64,000 nt of DNA from Sipunculus nudus (lineage: Eukaryota; Annelida; Sipuncula; Golfingiida; Sipunculidae), in NCBI GenBank assembly GCA_026874595.1, contig JAPPUL010000068.1:1811001-1875000 (forward strand). Reading direction: 5' to 3'. Position 1 is the stretch's first letter; every line of letters begins with the position of its first letter. The position numbers were made by a program, and so were the translations under genes. The notes under the pieces are model-generated. The model saw only the letters and a list, made by a program, of their open reading frames with translations, ran no database searches and was not told the origin of the DNA. Of this stretch, positions 18,699-27,345 are shown piece by piece.

Positions 18699-20018
18699 AT
18701 GAAATATAGGAAATACCGAGCAAGAAGTTTTCAAGAAGCAAAGCTTAAGATGTTGCTGGACGTAGGACATCATGCCTACATAGTATCCCAAAAGCGCGTA
18801 CGAGAAGGAGGTTTTTTAAGATTTTTGGGCAAACCGATGGTAGAAATAACAGTTGGGATAATGGATGAAAAGAAGCTACTGAACATGGGAAGGACAAGAG
18901 CTCGGGAACAAGATAGTAAAGGTTTGCCAGATGGGTTTAATAAGCGTGGTGGAGGCACAAGAGCAGATGGGATGAGTGAAAATAGGAGTTTAGTTGAAGG
19001 TGAGGGGAGAGAAGGTAATAAAGTAGTTGAGAAGACAGAAAAGCTTAGCGAAGAGCTTGAGCATATAAAGGGTTTGCTCGGATTAATTTTATCAAAAGAA
19101 GGTAGGAATGGCGGGGGTAATGGGGTTTTAGAATCAGAAGCAGATGAAGTGTTAAAAGATGGTGGATTAAAAGTTAAATCTAAAAGGGAAGAAGATGTTA
19201 GAAAGGAAGAAGTTAATAAATTATCTAGTAGTAAGGATAGTAAGGAAGAGCTAATAAAATTATTCATGAAGGATGAAGATTTTAATGATAACTTTATAAA
19301 TGATATATGTTCGTTGTCTACGGTAAAAAGCATACTATCAGATGAGTCTAAACTGAGCGTAATAAAGAGTAAGTTAAGAGAGCAACTGTCAGAGATAATA
19401 TCAACCTCAGATGGGATAGTATTAAAGGAAGGAAGAACGAATGTAATAGTGCTTGTAGGCTCAACAGGAGTAGGCAAAACAACAACATTAGCAAAGCTTG
19501 CAGCATATTACGGAGTATTCCAAAAGAAGAAGATAAAGCTTATCTCAATAGACACATATCGAGTAGGAGCGATACAGCAGCTGAAGTTATACGCAGACAT
19601 AATGGACATAGCATTTTCAAAGGTAAATAACGTAAGGGAGTTTGAGCTTGAACTAAAGCTTGATAAATATGATGTAATATTGATAGACACAACAGGTCGC
19701 AGCCAAAGGAATGTAGAAGAGATAAAAGACATAAAGAAGTATTTAGATATAGTAGAAGAGCGATTGCAAGTATCATTAGTTATAAGTGCAACAACAAAAT
19801 ACGTAGATTTAGTAGAAATACTAGATAAATTTGATATATTAAACTACACAAATATAATAGTTACAAAATTAGATGAAACAAATAGCCTAGGTCAAGTAAT
19901 AAGTGCAATAAAGCCAAAGAATAGGAGTTTATCGTATGTAACCTTTGGCCAAAGCGTTCCAGAGGATATAGAAGAGGGGTCTAAAAACAAGATATTCGAG
20001 ATGATATTGAAGGGCTAA
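18699..20018 (+). CDS. flhF: FlhF, SRP-type GTPase for flagellum placement
   Basis: FlhF recruits early basal-body proteins to the pole, and in spirochaetes it sets the number and position of the sub-polar motors. The 439-residue protein has the FlhF B-domain start (YRARSFQEAKLKMLLDVGHH), a variable Lys/Glu/Ser-rich linker (about 90-200) and an NG GTPase domain: G1 GSTGVGKT at 254-261, ISIDTYRVGAIQQLKLYADI, IDTTGRSQRN and VTKLDET. All GTP-binding motifs are intact. It is followed by flhG after 41 bases. Confidence 0.96.
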   Translation: MKYRKYRARSFQEAKLKMLLDVGHHAYIVSQKRVREGGFLRFLGKPMVEITVGIMDEKKLLNMGRTRAREQDSKGLPDGFNKRGGGTRADGMSENRSLVEGEGREGNKVVEKTEKLSEELEHIKGLLGLILSKEGRNGGGNGVLESEADEVLKDGGLKVKSKREEDVRKEEVNKLSSSKDSKEELIKLFMKDEDFNDNFINDICSLSTVKSILSDESKLSVIKSKLREQLSEIISTSDGIVLKEGRTNVIVLVGSTGVGKTTTLAKLAAYYGVFQKKKIKLISIDTYRVGAIQQLKLYADIMDIAFSKVNNVREFELELKLDKYDVILIDTTGRSQRNVEEIKDIKKYLDIVEERLQVSLVISATTKYVDLVEILDKFDILNYTNIIVTKLDETNSLGQVISAIKPKNRSLSYVTFGQSVPEDIEEGSKNKIFEMILKG

Positions 20019-20059
20019 TAAATTAGTTATATAGGCTATTTTGATAGGTAATAAATAGA

Positions 20060-20938
20060 ATGGATCAAGCAGAAGCGTTATTAAAGCTAATGAAGGAAGG
20101 GAAAAAGGAACTGGGGCAAAAGTCGCCACGGTTTATAGCGATAGCAAGCGGTAAGGGAGGTGTAGGCAAGACAAATGTATCAACAAACGTGGCGATAGGG
20201 ATGGCGCAGATGGGACAAGAGGTAGTGGTAATGGATGCAGATTTAGGTCTTGCAAATGTAAATATAATGCTTGGAGTGATACCAAAATATAACTTATATA
20301 ACGTACTTCGCGGACAAAAGAAGATCCACGAAGTATTAATAAAGACTGAAGATGGAATAAGCATAATAGCGGGGGCATCAGGCTTTAGTCAGCTTGCGAA
20401 TTTAGATTCAGATCAAAAGCTTGCGTTTATAAAAGAGCTTGGGTCATTAAGGTTTGCAGATGTAATATTCGTGGATACAGGAGCAGGGGTATCAGATAAC
20501 GTATTAAGTTTTGTATTGGCGGCAGATGAAATAATAATAGTAACAACACCCGAGCCAACAGCAATAACAGATGCCTATGGTATAATAAAGACGATAGCCT
20601 CACAAAAGGATAAGGTAAAGATAAAGCTTATAATAAATCGAGTACATAGTTCAGTAGAAGGTAACCGGGTAGCAAATCGAATAACGGATATAGCAAGTCA
20701 GTTTCTTGATGTAGTTATAGAGAATTTAGGATATATATACGAAGATGCAGTAGTGCCAAAGGCAGTGATAAAGCAAAGGCCATTTTATGTGATAGAGCCT
20801 AATAGCAAGGCGTCAAAATGCATAAGAGAGATAACAAAAAAGCTTATGCATGAGACAAAAAAAGTAGAGAGTAAAGGGATGACGTCGTTTTTGTATAACT
20901 TTTTCAAGGGTAATAAAATAAATAAGACAGGAGACTAG
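20060..20938 (+). CDS. flhG: FlhG (YlxH), MinD-like ATPase controlling flagellum number
   Basis: The 292-residue MinD-family ATPase has the deviant Walker A GKGGVGKT at residues 31-38, VVMDADLGLANVNIMLGV (switch), VDTGAGVSDNVLSFVLAAD and the TPEPTAITDAYG motif typical of FlhG. FlhG activates the FlhF GTPase and limits motor number. A short N-terminal helix (MDQAEALLKLMKEGKK) resembles the DQAxxLR activator peptide of FlhG. The C-terminus ends in a Phe-rich amphipathic stretch (TSFLYNFFKGNK), likely a membrane-targeting helix. Confidence 0.95.
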   Translation: MDQAEALLKLMKEGKKELGQKSPRFIAIASGKGGVGKTNVSTNVAIGMAQMGQEVVVMDADLGLANVNIMLGVIPKYNLYNVLRGQKKIHEVLIKTEDGISIIAGASGFSQLANLDSDQKLAFIKELGSLRFADVIFVDTGAGVSDNVLSFVLAADEIIIVTTPEPTAITDAYGIIKTIASQKDKVKIKLIINRVHSSVEGNRVANRITDIASQFLDVVIENLGYIYEDAVVPKAVIKQRPFYVIEPNSKASKCIREITKKLMHETKKVESKGMTSFLYNFFKGNKINKTGD

Positions 20939-20998
20939 GGTATAATGGGGCTAAATTGTTTAAATTTTATATGTGTTTATATATAAGGAAGGACTAAT

Positions 20999-21760
20999 AT
21001 GTCTGAAAAAGAGAATCGAAGAGAGCCACAAGAGCTTAATAAAGCAGATGAAGGAGAGCAAGGGGGCATATTGGGGGAGGGTAGAGGAGAGGCTGTTGAT
21101 TATAGTATGAGTGAAGATGCCGATGAGAGTAGAGATATAGGTAGGGATATAGATAGAAAAGATATCGATGTAGAAAAAGATAAAGGAGATAAAGGAGCAG
21201 ATAAATCTTCAGATATCTTAGATGAGGATGCTGATATTGCAGGGGTAGAAAATAATATATTAGCTAAAGAGAAAATGTCCGTTGAAGATAGATATAATAA
21301 GTTGAAAAGCGAGCATCCTCACATGGTGCGTATAGGCTTATGGTTTGGCAGCATTGCGTCTTTATTATCGTTTATGATAGGCTTTATAAGCGGGATAGAG
21401 CTTTGGACGATAGTAATAAGGTTTTTGTTGGTGTTTATGTTTTTCTTTATATTTGGGGTAGTAGTATATCTTTTGTTAAAATCTCTAATACCGGAGATAT
21501 TTGAATTAGTAGATGGTGGAAAGGGAGGGAGTAGTAGTATGCTTTTGGAGGAGGGAGAGGATTTAGGGGGTTCAATAGATTATACAATTGATGAAGGGAG
21601 CGATGATATTGTAGGGGGAGTAGAATCACAAGAAGATTTTAAAATTAGAGAAGGAAGAGGTTTAGATATAAGTTCTGGCTCAAAACGAGAAGATATGCTA
21701 ATACCGGATGATCCGGAGTTATTGGCAAAAGCAGTAAAGACGGCAATGAATGATGAGTAA
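20999..21760 (+). CDS. Acidic membrane protein of the flagellar operon, unknown function
   Basis: The 253-residue protein has an acidic, Asp/Glu/Lys-rich N-terminus (about 100 residues, low complexity), two adjacent membrane helices (LWFGSIASLLSFMIGFISGI and FLLVFMFFFIFGVVVYLLL, about 105-160), then an acidic C-terminal tail ending DPELLAKAVKTAMNDE. The last piece looks like a conserved short helix. A hypothetical gene stands between flhG and the sigma factor in some treponemes and may be the counterpart; that is from memory and unverified. AAGGAAGGA precedes ATG 20999. No enzymatic motif is visible. Confidence 0.8.
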   Translation: MSEKENRREPQELNKADEGEQGGILGEGRGEAVDYSMSEDADESRDIGRDIDRKDIDVEKDKGDKGADKSSDILDEDADIAGVENNILAKEKMSVEDRYNKLKSEHPHMVRIGLWFGSIASLLSFMIGFISGIELWTIVIRFLLVFMFFFIFGVVVYLLLKSLIPEIFELVDGGKGGSSSMLLEEGEDLGGSIDYTIDEGSDDIVGGVESQEDFKIREGRGLDISSGSKREDMLIPDDPELLAKAVKTAMNDE

Positions 21761-21790
21761 AAGGGGATGAGTAAAGGGGATGAGTAAAAG
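21752..21790 (+). repeat. Three tandem 12-14 base copies across a stop codon
   Basis: GATGAGTAAAAGGG (21752-21765), GATGAGTAAAGGG (21766-21778) and GATGAGTAAAAG (21779-21790) lie head to tail. The first copy holds the TAA stop (21758-21760) of the upstream membrane protein, so the copies supply the end of the gene and the start of the spacer. This looks like replication slippage. Confidence 0.85.
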
Positions 21791-21888
21791 CGAAGGCACC
21801 TTATTCAGTGTTATTGGTAATGGCAAGAGTGAGGATAGAAGATATAGAAAGAAGATTTGTTAGACTGGTAAAATAGGGGGATAAATCA

Positions 21889-22668
21889 GTGATACAAAAT
21901 AAGTCTGAGGAAGTATTGTGGGCGGAGTATAAGAGTACAAAGGAGGGCTGGATAAGGGAAGCATTTATAGTACAATATGCACCTTTAGTAAAGTATGTAG
22001 CGGGCAAGATAGCAATGGGGATGCCTCAGAATATAGAATTTGGCGATTTGGTAGGATATGGAACATTTGGATTATTAGATGCGATAGAGAAGTTTGACCC
22101 ATCCCGTAATATAAAGTTCAAGACATACGCAGTAACGCGGATAAGAGGGGCAATATACGATGAGCTTAGGTCAATAGATTGGGTGCCGCGGTCAATAAGA
22201 CAAAAGGCAAAAGAGATAGAACTAATCGTTGGGAATCTGGAGAACAAATTAGGCAGACCAGTAACTGATGAGGAGATAGCGGAGCAATTGGGAGTACCGC
22301 TTGATGATTTTCATCAGACATTGGTGAAGATATGCGGGGCATCATTAATATCGATAAATGATGCATGGTCGTTAGGAGATGATAATGACAAGTTATCAAT
22401 AGTGGAAACAATAGAAAGTCCAAAGTCCCTAAATCCGGATGTAATGGTAGAAAAGGAAGAGATAAAGGATTTAATAGTAAAGATAATAGAGGACCTCCCG
22501 GACAAAGAGAAAAAGGTATTAATATTATATTATTATGAAGATTTAACGTTGAAAGAGATAGGAGAGATATTGAGTGTAACAGAATCTCGAGTATCACAAT
22601 TACATACTAAGGCAATAATAAGATTAAAAAGCAAGTTAAATCATATAAGAGCGAGCTTACAGGCATAA
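21889..22668 (+). CDS. fliA: Sigma-28 / WhiG-type RNA polymerase sigma factor FliA
   Basis: The 259-residue sigma factor starts at GTG 21889 behind AGGGGG (21876-21880). Region 2 reads [37 protein letters not shown] and [18 protein letters not shown], followed by the sigma-28 hallmark [15 protein letters not shown]. Region 3 ([14 protein letters not shown]) and region 4 ([20 protein letters not shown]) are complete. It would direct transcription of late flagellar genes; I could not confirm sigma-28 boxes here. Spirochaete fla operons often carry this gene after flhG. Confidence 0.95.
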   Translation: MIQNKSEEVLWAEYKSTKEGWIREAFIVQYAPLVKYVAGKIAMGMPQNIEFGDLVGYGTFGLLDAIEKFDPSRNIKFKTYAVTRIRGAIYDELRSIDWVPRSIRQKAKEIELIVGNLENKLGRPVTDEEIAEQLGVPLDDFHQTLVKICGASLISINDAWSLGDDNDKLSIVETIESPKSLNPDVMVEKEEIKDLIVKIIEDLPDKEKKVLILYYYEDLTLKEIGEILSVTESRVSQLHTKAIIRLKSKLNHIRASLQA

Positions 22669-22710
22669 TTATATTTTTGTAGACAAGGTATAAGGTGGGG
22701 GTCAAAAAAG

Positions 22711-24714
22711 ATGGCATCTATAGATGATTTGAAGAGTAAGCTTACAGTAGAGAGAGAGCAAGAGGAGCTAGAGTTTAAAGGAGAGAGGATGGAAGATGTA
22801 CTTGAGGAGGCATCGGGCTATTTTGGAGAGGAGATAATAAATCTTGATTATGATGTTATAGAGAAGCCCCGCAAGGGCATATTGGGTTTACTAAAAAGGC
22901 CTTATAAAGTTAAAGTATGGGTGAGCACTACAAAAGAAGCTGAAGAGGTGGTTAAGGGGCTTGGGATTGATAAAGATGTTTCTAAAGACATTAAAGGTGT
23001 TGCCTCTTCTCAGATAGGAGATGTAGGGCATGAGGGTTATGATATTGTTTTGGGAGAGAGTATAGAAGAAGGATTAGTTAAGAGTAAAGAAGTTAAGAAG
23101 CCGTTAGGATTTATTATAACGGTAAAGCGTGAAGGGATATTGTTGAATGTGGATATAGGAGCAAAGGGGGTAACGGAAGGTCTTATTAAAGAGGAGCTAT
23201 CAAAACGTAATATAAAAGAGTATGAAATAAAAGAGGTAAGAGCATCACTAAAGAGCTCAAGAGGTAAAGCTGTAAAGATAGGCGAGTGGAAAGAGAACAA
23301 AGATTTTGATAGTAAAGCGACGCTAACAATATCCCAAGACAAACAAAAGGCCTACATAAATGTGCGAGCGCCCTTGCTTGCAGGCCGTGAGCTTGAAAAG
23401 GAAGAGATATACAAGCTTTTAGAGGAACATGGAGTAAGCTATGGGCTAAAAGATGATAGGATAGAGGAGATATTGCGAGAGGGGCTTTATAATCAGTTGG
23501 TGGTTGTAGCGGAAGGGCAAGCAGCAAAACATGGTAGTAACGCACGTATAGAGTATAAGTTCAAGACAGAGCAAGAGGGGTATAGTTTTGTTGAGCATGA
23601 GCGAACAGGGAAAGTAGATTATAAAAAGCTTGACTTACTAGAAAACGTAGTAGCAGGTCAAGTTCTAGCAGTAAAGGTACCATTAGAACGAGGTGAGAAA
23701 GGGAAGACAGTATTTAATGAGGATATAGAATGTAAAGATGGAGCAGATATAGAGCTTGAGATAGGAGAGAATGTAAGTTACTCAGGAGACATGTTAACAG
23801 TAAGAGCAGACATATCAGGGCGTGTGGTATTGAAAGGAGGAGTTATATCCGTAGAAGAAGTGTATTATGTAGAAAAAGATGTAGATTTGACAACAGGGAA
23901 TATAGTATTTCTGGGCACAGTAATAGTAAAAGGTAGTGTAAGAGATGGATTTAGTGTAAAGGCAGCTGGGAATATAGAAGTTAGTGGAAGTGTAGGGAGT
24001 TCAGATCTTGAGGCAGATGGAGAGATAATAGTCTCGCAAGGAATATTAGGAAAGGATAGAGGTTCTATAAAAGCAGGGAGCAATGTATTTGCAAAATTTA
24101 TAGAGAATGCCCGTGTATATGCAGGAAACGATGTAATAGTTAAGGAGGAGATATTACATAGTAATGTAGATGGGTGTGGAAGGGTTATATGCAGTGGTAA
24201 GAAGGGAGCGATAGTGGGAGGGCAAATACGTGCGGGTTATACGATAAATGCTAAAACGCTTGGGTCTCCTGCGTATACGCAGACAAATCTTGAAGCAGGG
24301 CTTGACCCAAAATCTAAAGATAAGCTAATAAATCTAGAAGAAGAGTTAGATAATACAAATAAGCAGCTTGAGAAGGTAGTACTAAACATAGAAACTTTAA
24401 CAAAACGCAAAGCAATAAATGCCTTAAACGAGGGTGGAGATATAATGTTAAATCGGCTTGATAATGCAAGACATGAACTTGAACTTCAATTAGAAGAAAT
24501 AAAAGAAGACATAGAAGAGCTAACAGACTACCTATCGGGGTTCCCAAATCACGGTAAGATATCAGGCCGTGTTACAATACATCCTGGAGTATATGTAAAT
24601 ATAAAGAATGCGACATTGTTAGTAAGGAACGAGTTTAAACATATAACATTTGTAAATGAGAATGATTTAATAAAGCCGATAAAGTACGAAGCTGTAGAAG
24701 GAGAAGAGAGCTAG
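22711..24714 (+). CDS. FapA (DUF342) polymer-like protein with N-terminal Jag-N domain
   Basis: The 667-residue cytoplasmic protein starts with a Jag-N/KhpB-type domain (about residues 15-70: RMEDVLEEASGYFGEE, then KPRKGILGLLKRPYKVKV), followed by the FapA N-terminal domain and a right-handed beta-helix of short Gly/Val repeats (about 390-560: GNIEVSGSVGSSDLEADGEI, AGSNVFAKFI, AGNDVIVKEEI). A coiled coil (about 535-610) interrupts before a closing beta segment. FapA/DUF342 proteins have been linked to cell-envelope and flagellar placement functions but the spirochaete role is not settled. It is cotranscribed with the sigma gene (42-base gap). Confidence 0.85.
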   Translation: MASIDDLKSKLTVEREQEELEFKGERMEDVLEEASGYFGEEIINLDYDVIEKPRKGILGLLKRPYKVKVWVSTTKEAEEVVKGLGIDKDVSKDIKGVASSQIGDVGHEGYDIVLGESIEEGLVKSKEVKKPLGFIITVKREGILLNVDIGAKGVTEGLIKEELSKRNIKEYEIKEVRASLKSSRGKAVKIGEWKENKDFDSKATLTISQDKQKAYINVRAPLLAGRELEKEEIYKLLEEHGVSYGLKDDRIEEILREGLYNQLVVVAEGQAAKHGSNARIEYKFKTEQEGYSFVEHERTGKVDYKKLDLLENVVAGQVLAVKVPLERGEKGKTVFNEDIECKDGADIELEIGENVSYSGDMLTVRADISGRVVLKGGVISVEEVYYVEKDVDLTTGNIVFLGTVIVKGSVRDGFSVKAAGNIEVSGSVGSSDLEADGEIIVSQGILGKDRGSIKAGSNVFAKFIENARVYAGNDVIVKEEILHSNVDGCGRVICSGKKGAIVGGQIRAGYTINAKTLGSPAYTQTNLEAGLDPKSKDKLINLEEELDNTNKQLEKVVLNIETLTKRKAINALNEGGDIMLNRLDNARHELELQLEEIKEDIEELTDYLSGFPNHGKISGRVTIHPGVYVNIKNATLLVRNEFKHITFVNENDLIKPIKYEAVEGEES

Positions 24715-24749
24715 ATGGTTTTTAGTAATATAATTAATGGAGAGCTAAA

Positions 24750-25469
24750 GTGATAGTTGGGATATTATTTGTAATGATAGTAATAAACTTTGCAATAACG
24801 ATAACTTTATATATAAGATATGCGAGTATGAAGCGAGAGCGAGCAGAATATGACGTAAGGGATGAGATAAACGAGGTAATATCAAAATTTAATAAAGGAG
24901 CAGATAGAAACATAGGGATATTGGAAGATAGGATAAAGAAGGCTGAGGATATTGTAAAGAGACAAGAACTTTTAGCAAGTCAAGGCCTTGAGAATACGAA
25001 TATATTAGATGTTAAATACAATCAACAAATAAAGCGACCGATAAAGCCGCCTAAAGAAGATGTAGAGCTTGGCAAGAGACTTCTTGGGGATGTAAAACGT
25101 GCAAAGGGGCGCCAAACAGATAGGGGGCAAGGAAGAGGTTTACAAGAAGGGAAAGTCGGTATGAGGTCGTATATAGAAAAGGCATATTTAACTAATCATA
25201 AATCTCTTTCTCCAAAAGACGATTCTGAAGAAATATTGGTAGAGCCTAAAAATCTTGGTAAATCAAGAGAATATAAAAATCGCCAAGCACAAGACACACT
25301 ATCTTCTGAGGAGTATTATAATAATGCTAGCAATGCAAAGAAAGCTAATATGATAGCCAAATGCATAGGAGAGGGTAAAACTCATAAGGAGATAGCAAAC
25401 GAGCTTGGGCTAAGTCTTGGGGAGATACAGCTTTTCACAAAACTAATAAGACAAAAGATATTAGGCTAA
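24750..25469 (+). CDS. Membrane-anchored coiled-coil protein with C-terminal HTH-like segment
   Basis: The 239-residue protein starts at GTG 24750 behind GGAG. An N-terminal membrane helix (ILFVMIVINFAITITLYI, about 4-22) is followed by a coiled coil (about 27-75), a basic, disordered region and a C-terminal helix-turn-helix-like segment (MIAKCIGEGKTHKEIANELG, then LSLGEIQLFTKLI). A similar single-helix protein with an HTH-like tail follows DUF342 genes in other bacteria. Whether the HTH binds DNA from the membrane or is a protein-binding fold is unknown. It closes the flagellar operon before tsaC. Confidence 0.75.
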   Translation: MIVGILFVMIVINFAITITLYIRYASMKRERAEYDVRDEINEVISKFNKGADRNIGILEDRIKKAEDIVKRQELLASQGLENTNILDVKYNQQIKRPIKPPKEDVELGKRLLGDVKRAKGRQTDRGQGRGLQEGKVGMRSYIEKAYLTNHKSLSPKDDSEEILVEPKNLGKSREYKNRQAQDTLSSEEYYNNASNAKKANMIAKCIGEGKTHKEIANELGLSLGEIQLFTKLIRQKILG

Positions 25470-25482
25470 TGTTAAGTATTTT

Positions 25483-26085
25483 ATGCAGAGTGTTAATTTA
25501 TTAGATACAAATGTAGAAAGTGTAGTAAATAACTGTATTGAGGCGCTAGAAGAAGGGAAAGTAATAGTTATTCCAACAGATACAATATATGGCCTATCGT
25601 CAGACTACTTTAATAAAGCCGCAAGAGATAAGATATCTATTATAAAGTCTCGTCCATTGACTAAAAGCTATATAATTCTTGTAGAAGATATAGCTGCCCT
25701 GCTTAAGGTCTCAAAACAAGTCATATCAAAAGAAATACAGGATTTATTACCAGCACCACTTACACTAGTTATTGAAAATGCCTATTCTAATTTATATAAT
25801 GAAAAGACAATAGCAGTTAGAATACCAAGCAATTCATTTTTGACTGAACTTTTAAGAGAGTTTGGCAAACCGATAATATCAACAAGTTTCAATTATAATC
25901 GAGAAAGTATAAAGGAAGCGGCAGAAGAGGATTATGCAGGACAAATTGATTTATGCGTGATAAAGGATGATATTCGTCTACAAGAAGGGAAAGCCTCAAC
26001 AATATTAGACATATCAAAAAGGCCATATAAAATACTAAGGCAAGGCAAGTACCAAGTCCCACAGAAGCTACTAAAGTCAGATTAA
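25483..26085 (+). CDS. tsaC: Threonylcarbamoyl-AMP synthase (TsaC/Sua5/YrdC family)
   Basis: The 200-residue protein is a stand-alone YrdC domain that makes threonylcarbamoyl-AMP from Thr, bicarbonate and ATP for the t6A modification of tRNA. Signatures are VIVIPTDTIYGLSSDYFNK, IKSRPLTKSYIIL, LTLVIENAYSNLY, TIAVRIPSNSFLTELL and PIISTSFNYNRESI. It lacks the Sua5 C-terminal domain. Only 13 bases separate it from the previous gene, so it may be the last gene of the flagellar transcript. Its 3' end overlaps the 3' end of minus-strand hemW by nine bases. Confidence 0.9.
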   Translation: MQSVNLLDTNVESVVNNCIEALEEGKVIVIPTDTIYGLSSDYFNKAARDKISIIKSRPLTKSYIILVEDIAALLKVSKQVISKEIQDLLPAPLTLVIENAYSNLYNEKTIAVRIPSNSFLTELLREFGKPIISTSFNYNRESIKEAAEEDYAGQIDLCVIKDDIRLQEGKASTILDISKRPYKILRQGKYQVPQKLLKSD

Positions 26086-27246
26086 AGCAATAATAACTTG
26101 ATTTAATAGTATTTTCCCTCTAGGTGTTGCTTTTATATTTAAACCATCATGAGAGAGGGTCAGTAGATTATTCTCAACTAAACTATAAACTTTCTTTTTA
26201 AAATCGGGATACCAAGATGAATCAGTATGTTTTTTAGATAAATTAATTCCTTTTGAAGTCCTAAGAGATAGCATAATCATTTCTTTTAATATGGTATCAG
26301 GTTTAAGTCTTTTGGAATTAGCGACGGGTAATTTATTATTTTGAAGAAGGGAATTGATATAATTTTTAATATCAGCTGTATTGGTATATCTAACATTATG
26401 AATGGTGCCAACAGCAGAGGGGCCGATACCTATATAATTTTTTTGTTCCCAATAAGAGGAGTTATGAATAGATTTGTGTCCGTATTTGGCGAAATTAGAG
26501 ACTTCGTAAGAATGATAGTTATTTTTGTTGGTATAAAATTGGGTAAAAAGATATTGTTTAATGAGTGAGATTTCGGATGGAGTAGACAAATCAAATAGTT
26601 TTATATTTTTATTAAGATGCTTATTAAAAGTTAGTTCATAAATGGACAAATGGTCGGGCTGTTCTTTTATAATATCGATTAAATCGTTTTTATATTGTTT
26701 AAAAGTTTGTGAAGGCAGTCCATAAATGAGGTCGATATTAACAGATCTGAAGTTTATGGTTCTAATAAGGTTATACTTTTGAATAATTTCTTTTCTGTTA
26801 GTATTTCTCCCGATAATATTTAAGATGTTATCTTGGAGGGACTGACAACCTAGGCTAATTCTATTAATATTAAAATCTTTGTATAAAATAAGTTTGTCTT
26901 TACAGATGCAGTTAGGATTGCATTCGATGGTGAATTCGGGGAGGGAGTTTTTGTTAGGTGTAATAAAAGCGTTATTGATGGCAGATAAAATATCTTTGAT
27001 AAAAGGGATAGGAAGTAAAGAAGGAGTGCCGCCGCCGATATAAACGGATTTAAGTTTTATGTTGGGATATTGTTGTTTATAGAGGACAATTTCTTTAATA
27101 ATGGCTTTAGTAAATGCAGAGAAGGTATTGTTAATATTATAATTTTTGGAATTGTTTAGAGTAAAGAAGTCGCAATAGATACATTTGGTATCACAAAAAG
27201 GGATATGAATGTATAAAGCGGGAATATTATTTTTATAATTGGTCAT
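26077..27246 (-). CDS. hemW: HemW-like radical SAM heme chaperone
   Basis: The frame extends to 27372, but the first 42 residues are hydrophobic and unlike HemW; ATG at 27246 gives a normal 389 residues. The start region PALYIHIPFC holds the radical SAM motif CDTKCIYC (CxxxCxxC) and the next aromatic DFF; GGGTPSLL and LSIYELTFNKH follow, as in HemW/HemN. HemW binds heme and an Fe-S cluster. The gene is Asn/Ile/Lys-rich and uses many T- and C-ending codons, unlike its plus-strand neighbours, as expected for a lagging-strand gene. No good ribosome site is visible. Confidence 0.88.
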   Translation of the reverse strand: MTNYKNNIPALYIHIPFCDTKCIYCDFFTLNNSKNYNINNTFSAFTKAIIKEIVLYKQQYPNIKLKSVYIGGGTPSLLPIPFIKDILSAINNAFITPNKNSLPEFTIECNPNCICKDKLILYKDFNINRISLGCQSLQDNILNIIGRNTNRKEIIQKYNLIRTINFRSVNIDLIYGLPSQTFKQYKNDLIDIIKEQPDHLSIYELTFNKHLNKNIKLFDLSTPSEISLIKQYLFTQFYTNKNNYHSYEVSNFAKYGHKSIHNSSYWEQKNYIGIGPSAVGTIHNVRYTNTADIKNYINSLLQNNKLPVANSKRLKPDTILKEMIMLSLRTSKGINLSKKHTDSSWYPDFKKKVYSLVENNLLTLSHDGLNIKATPRGKILLNQVIIALI

Positions 27247-27345
27247 AAATGGGCAACACTTTTTTTTAGATGGTATTTTATAAATTAGTATTAATAGATT
27301 ATAAAATATAAAGGAAAGATGAATATAAAGCAAAGGCATTAAGAA

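Noticed and set aside
18776-19477. 233-residue reverse ORF inside flhF
   Set aside because: Composition artefact of the Ser/Lys-rich linker; flhF is certain.
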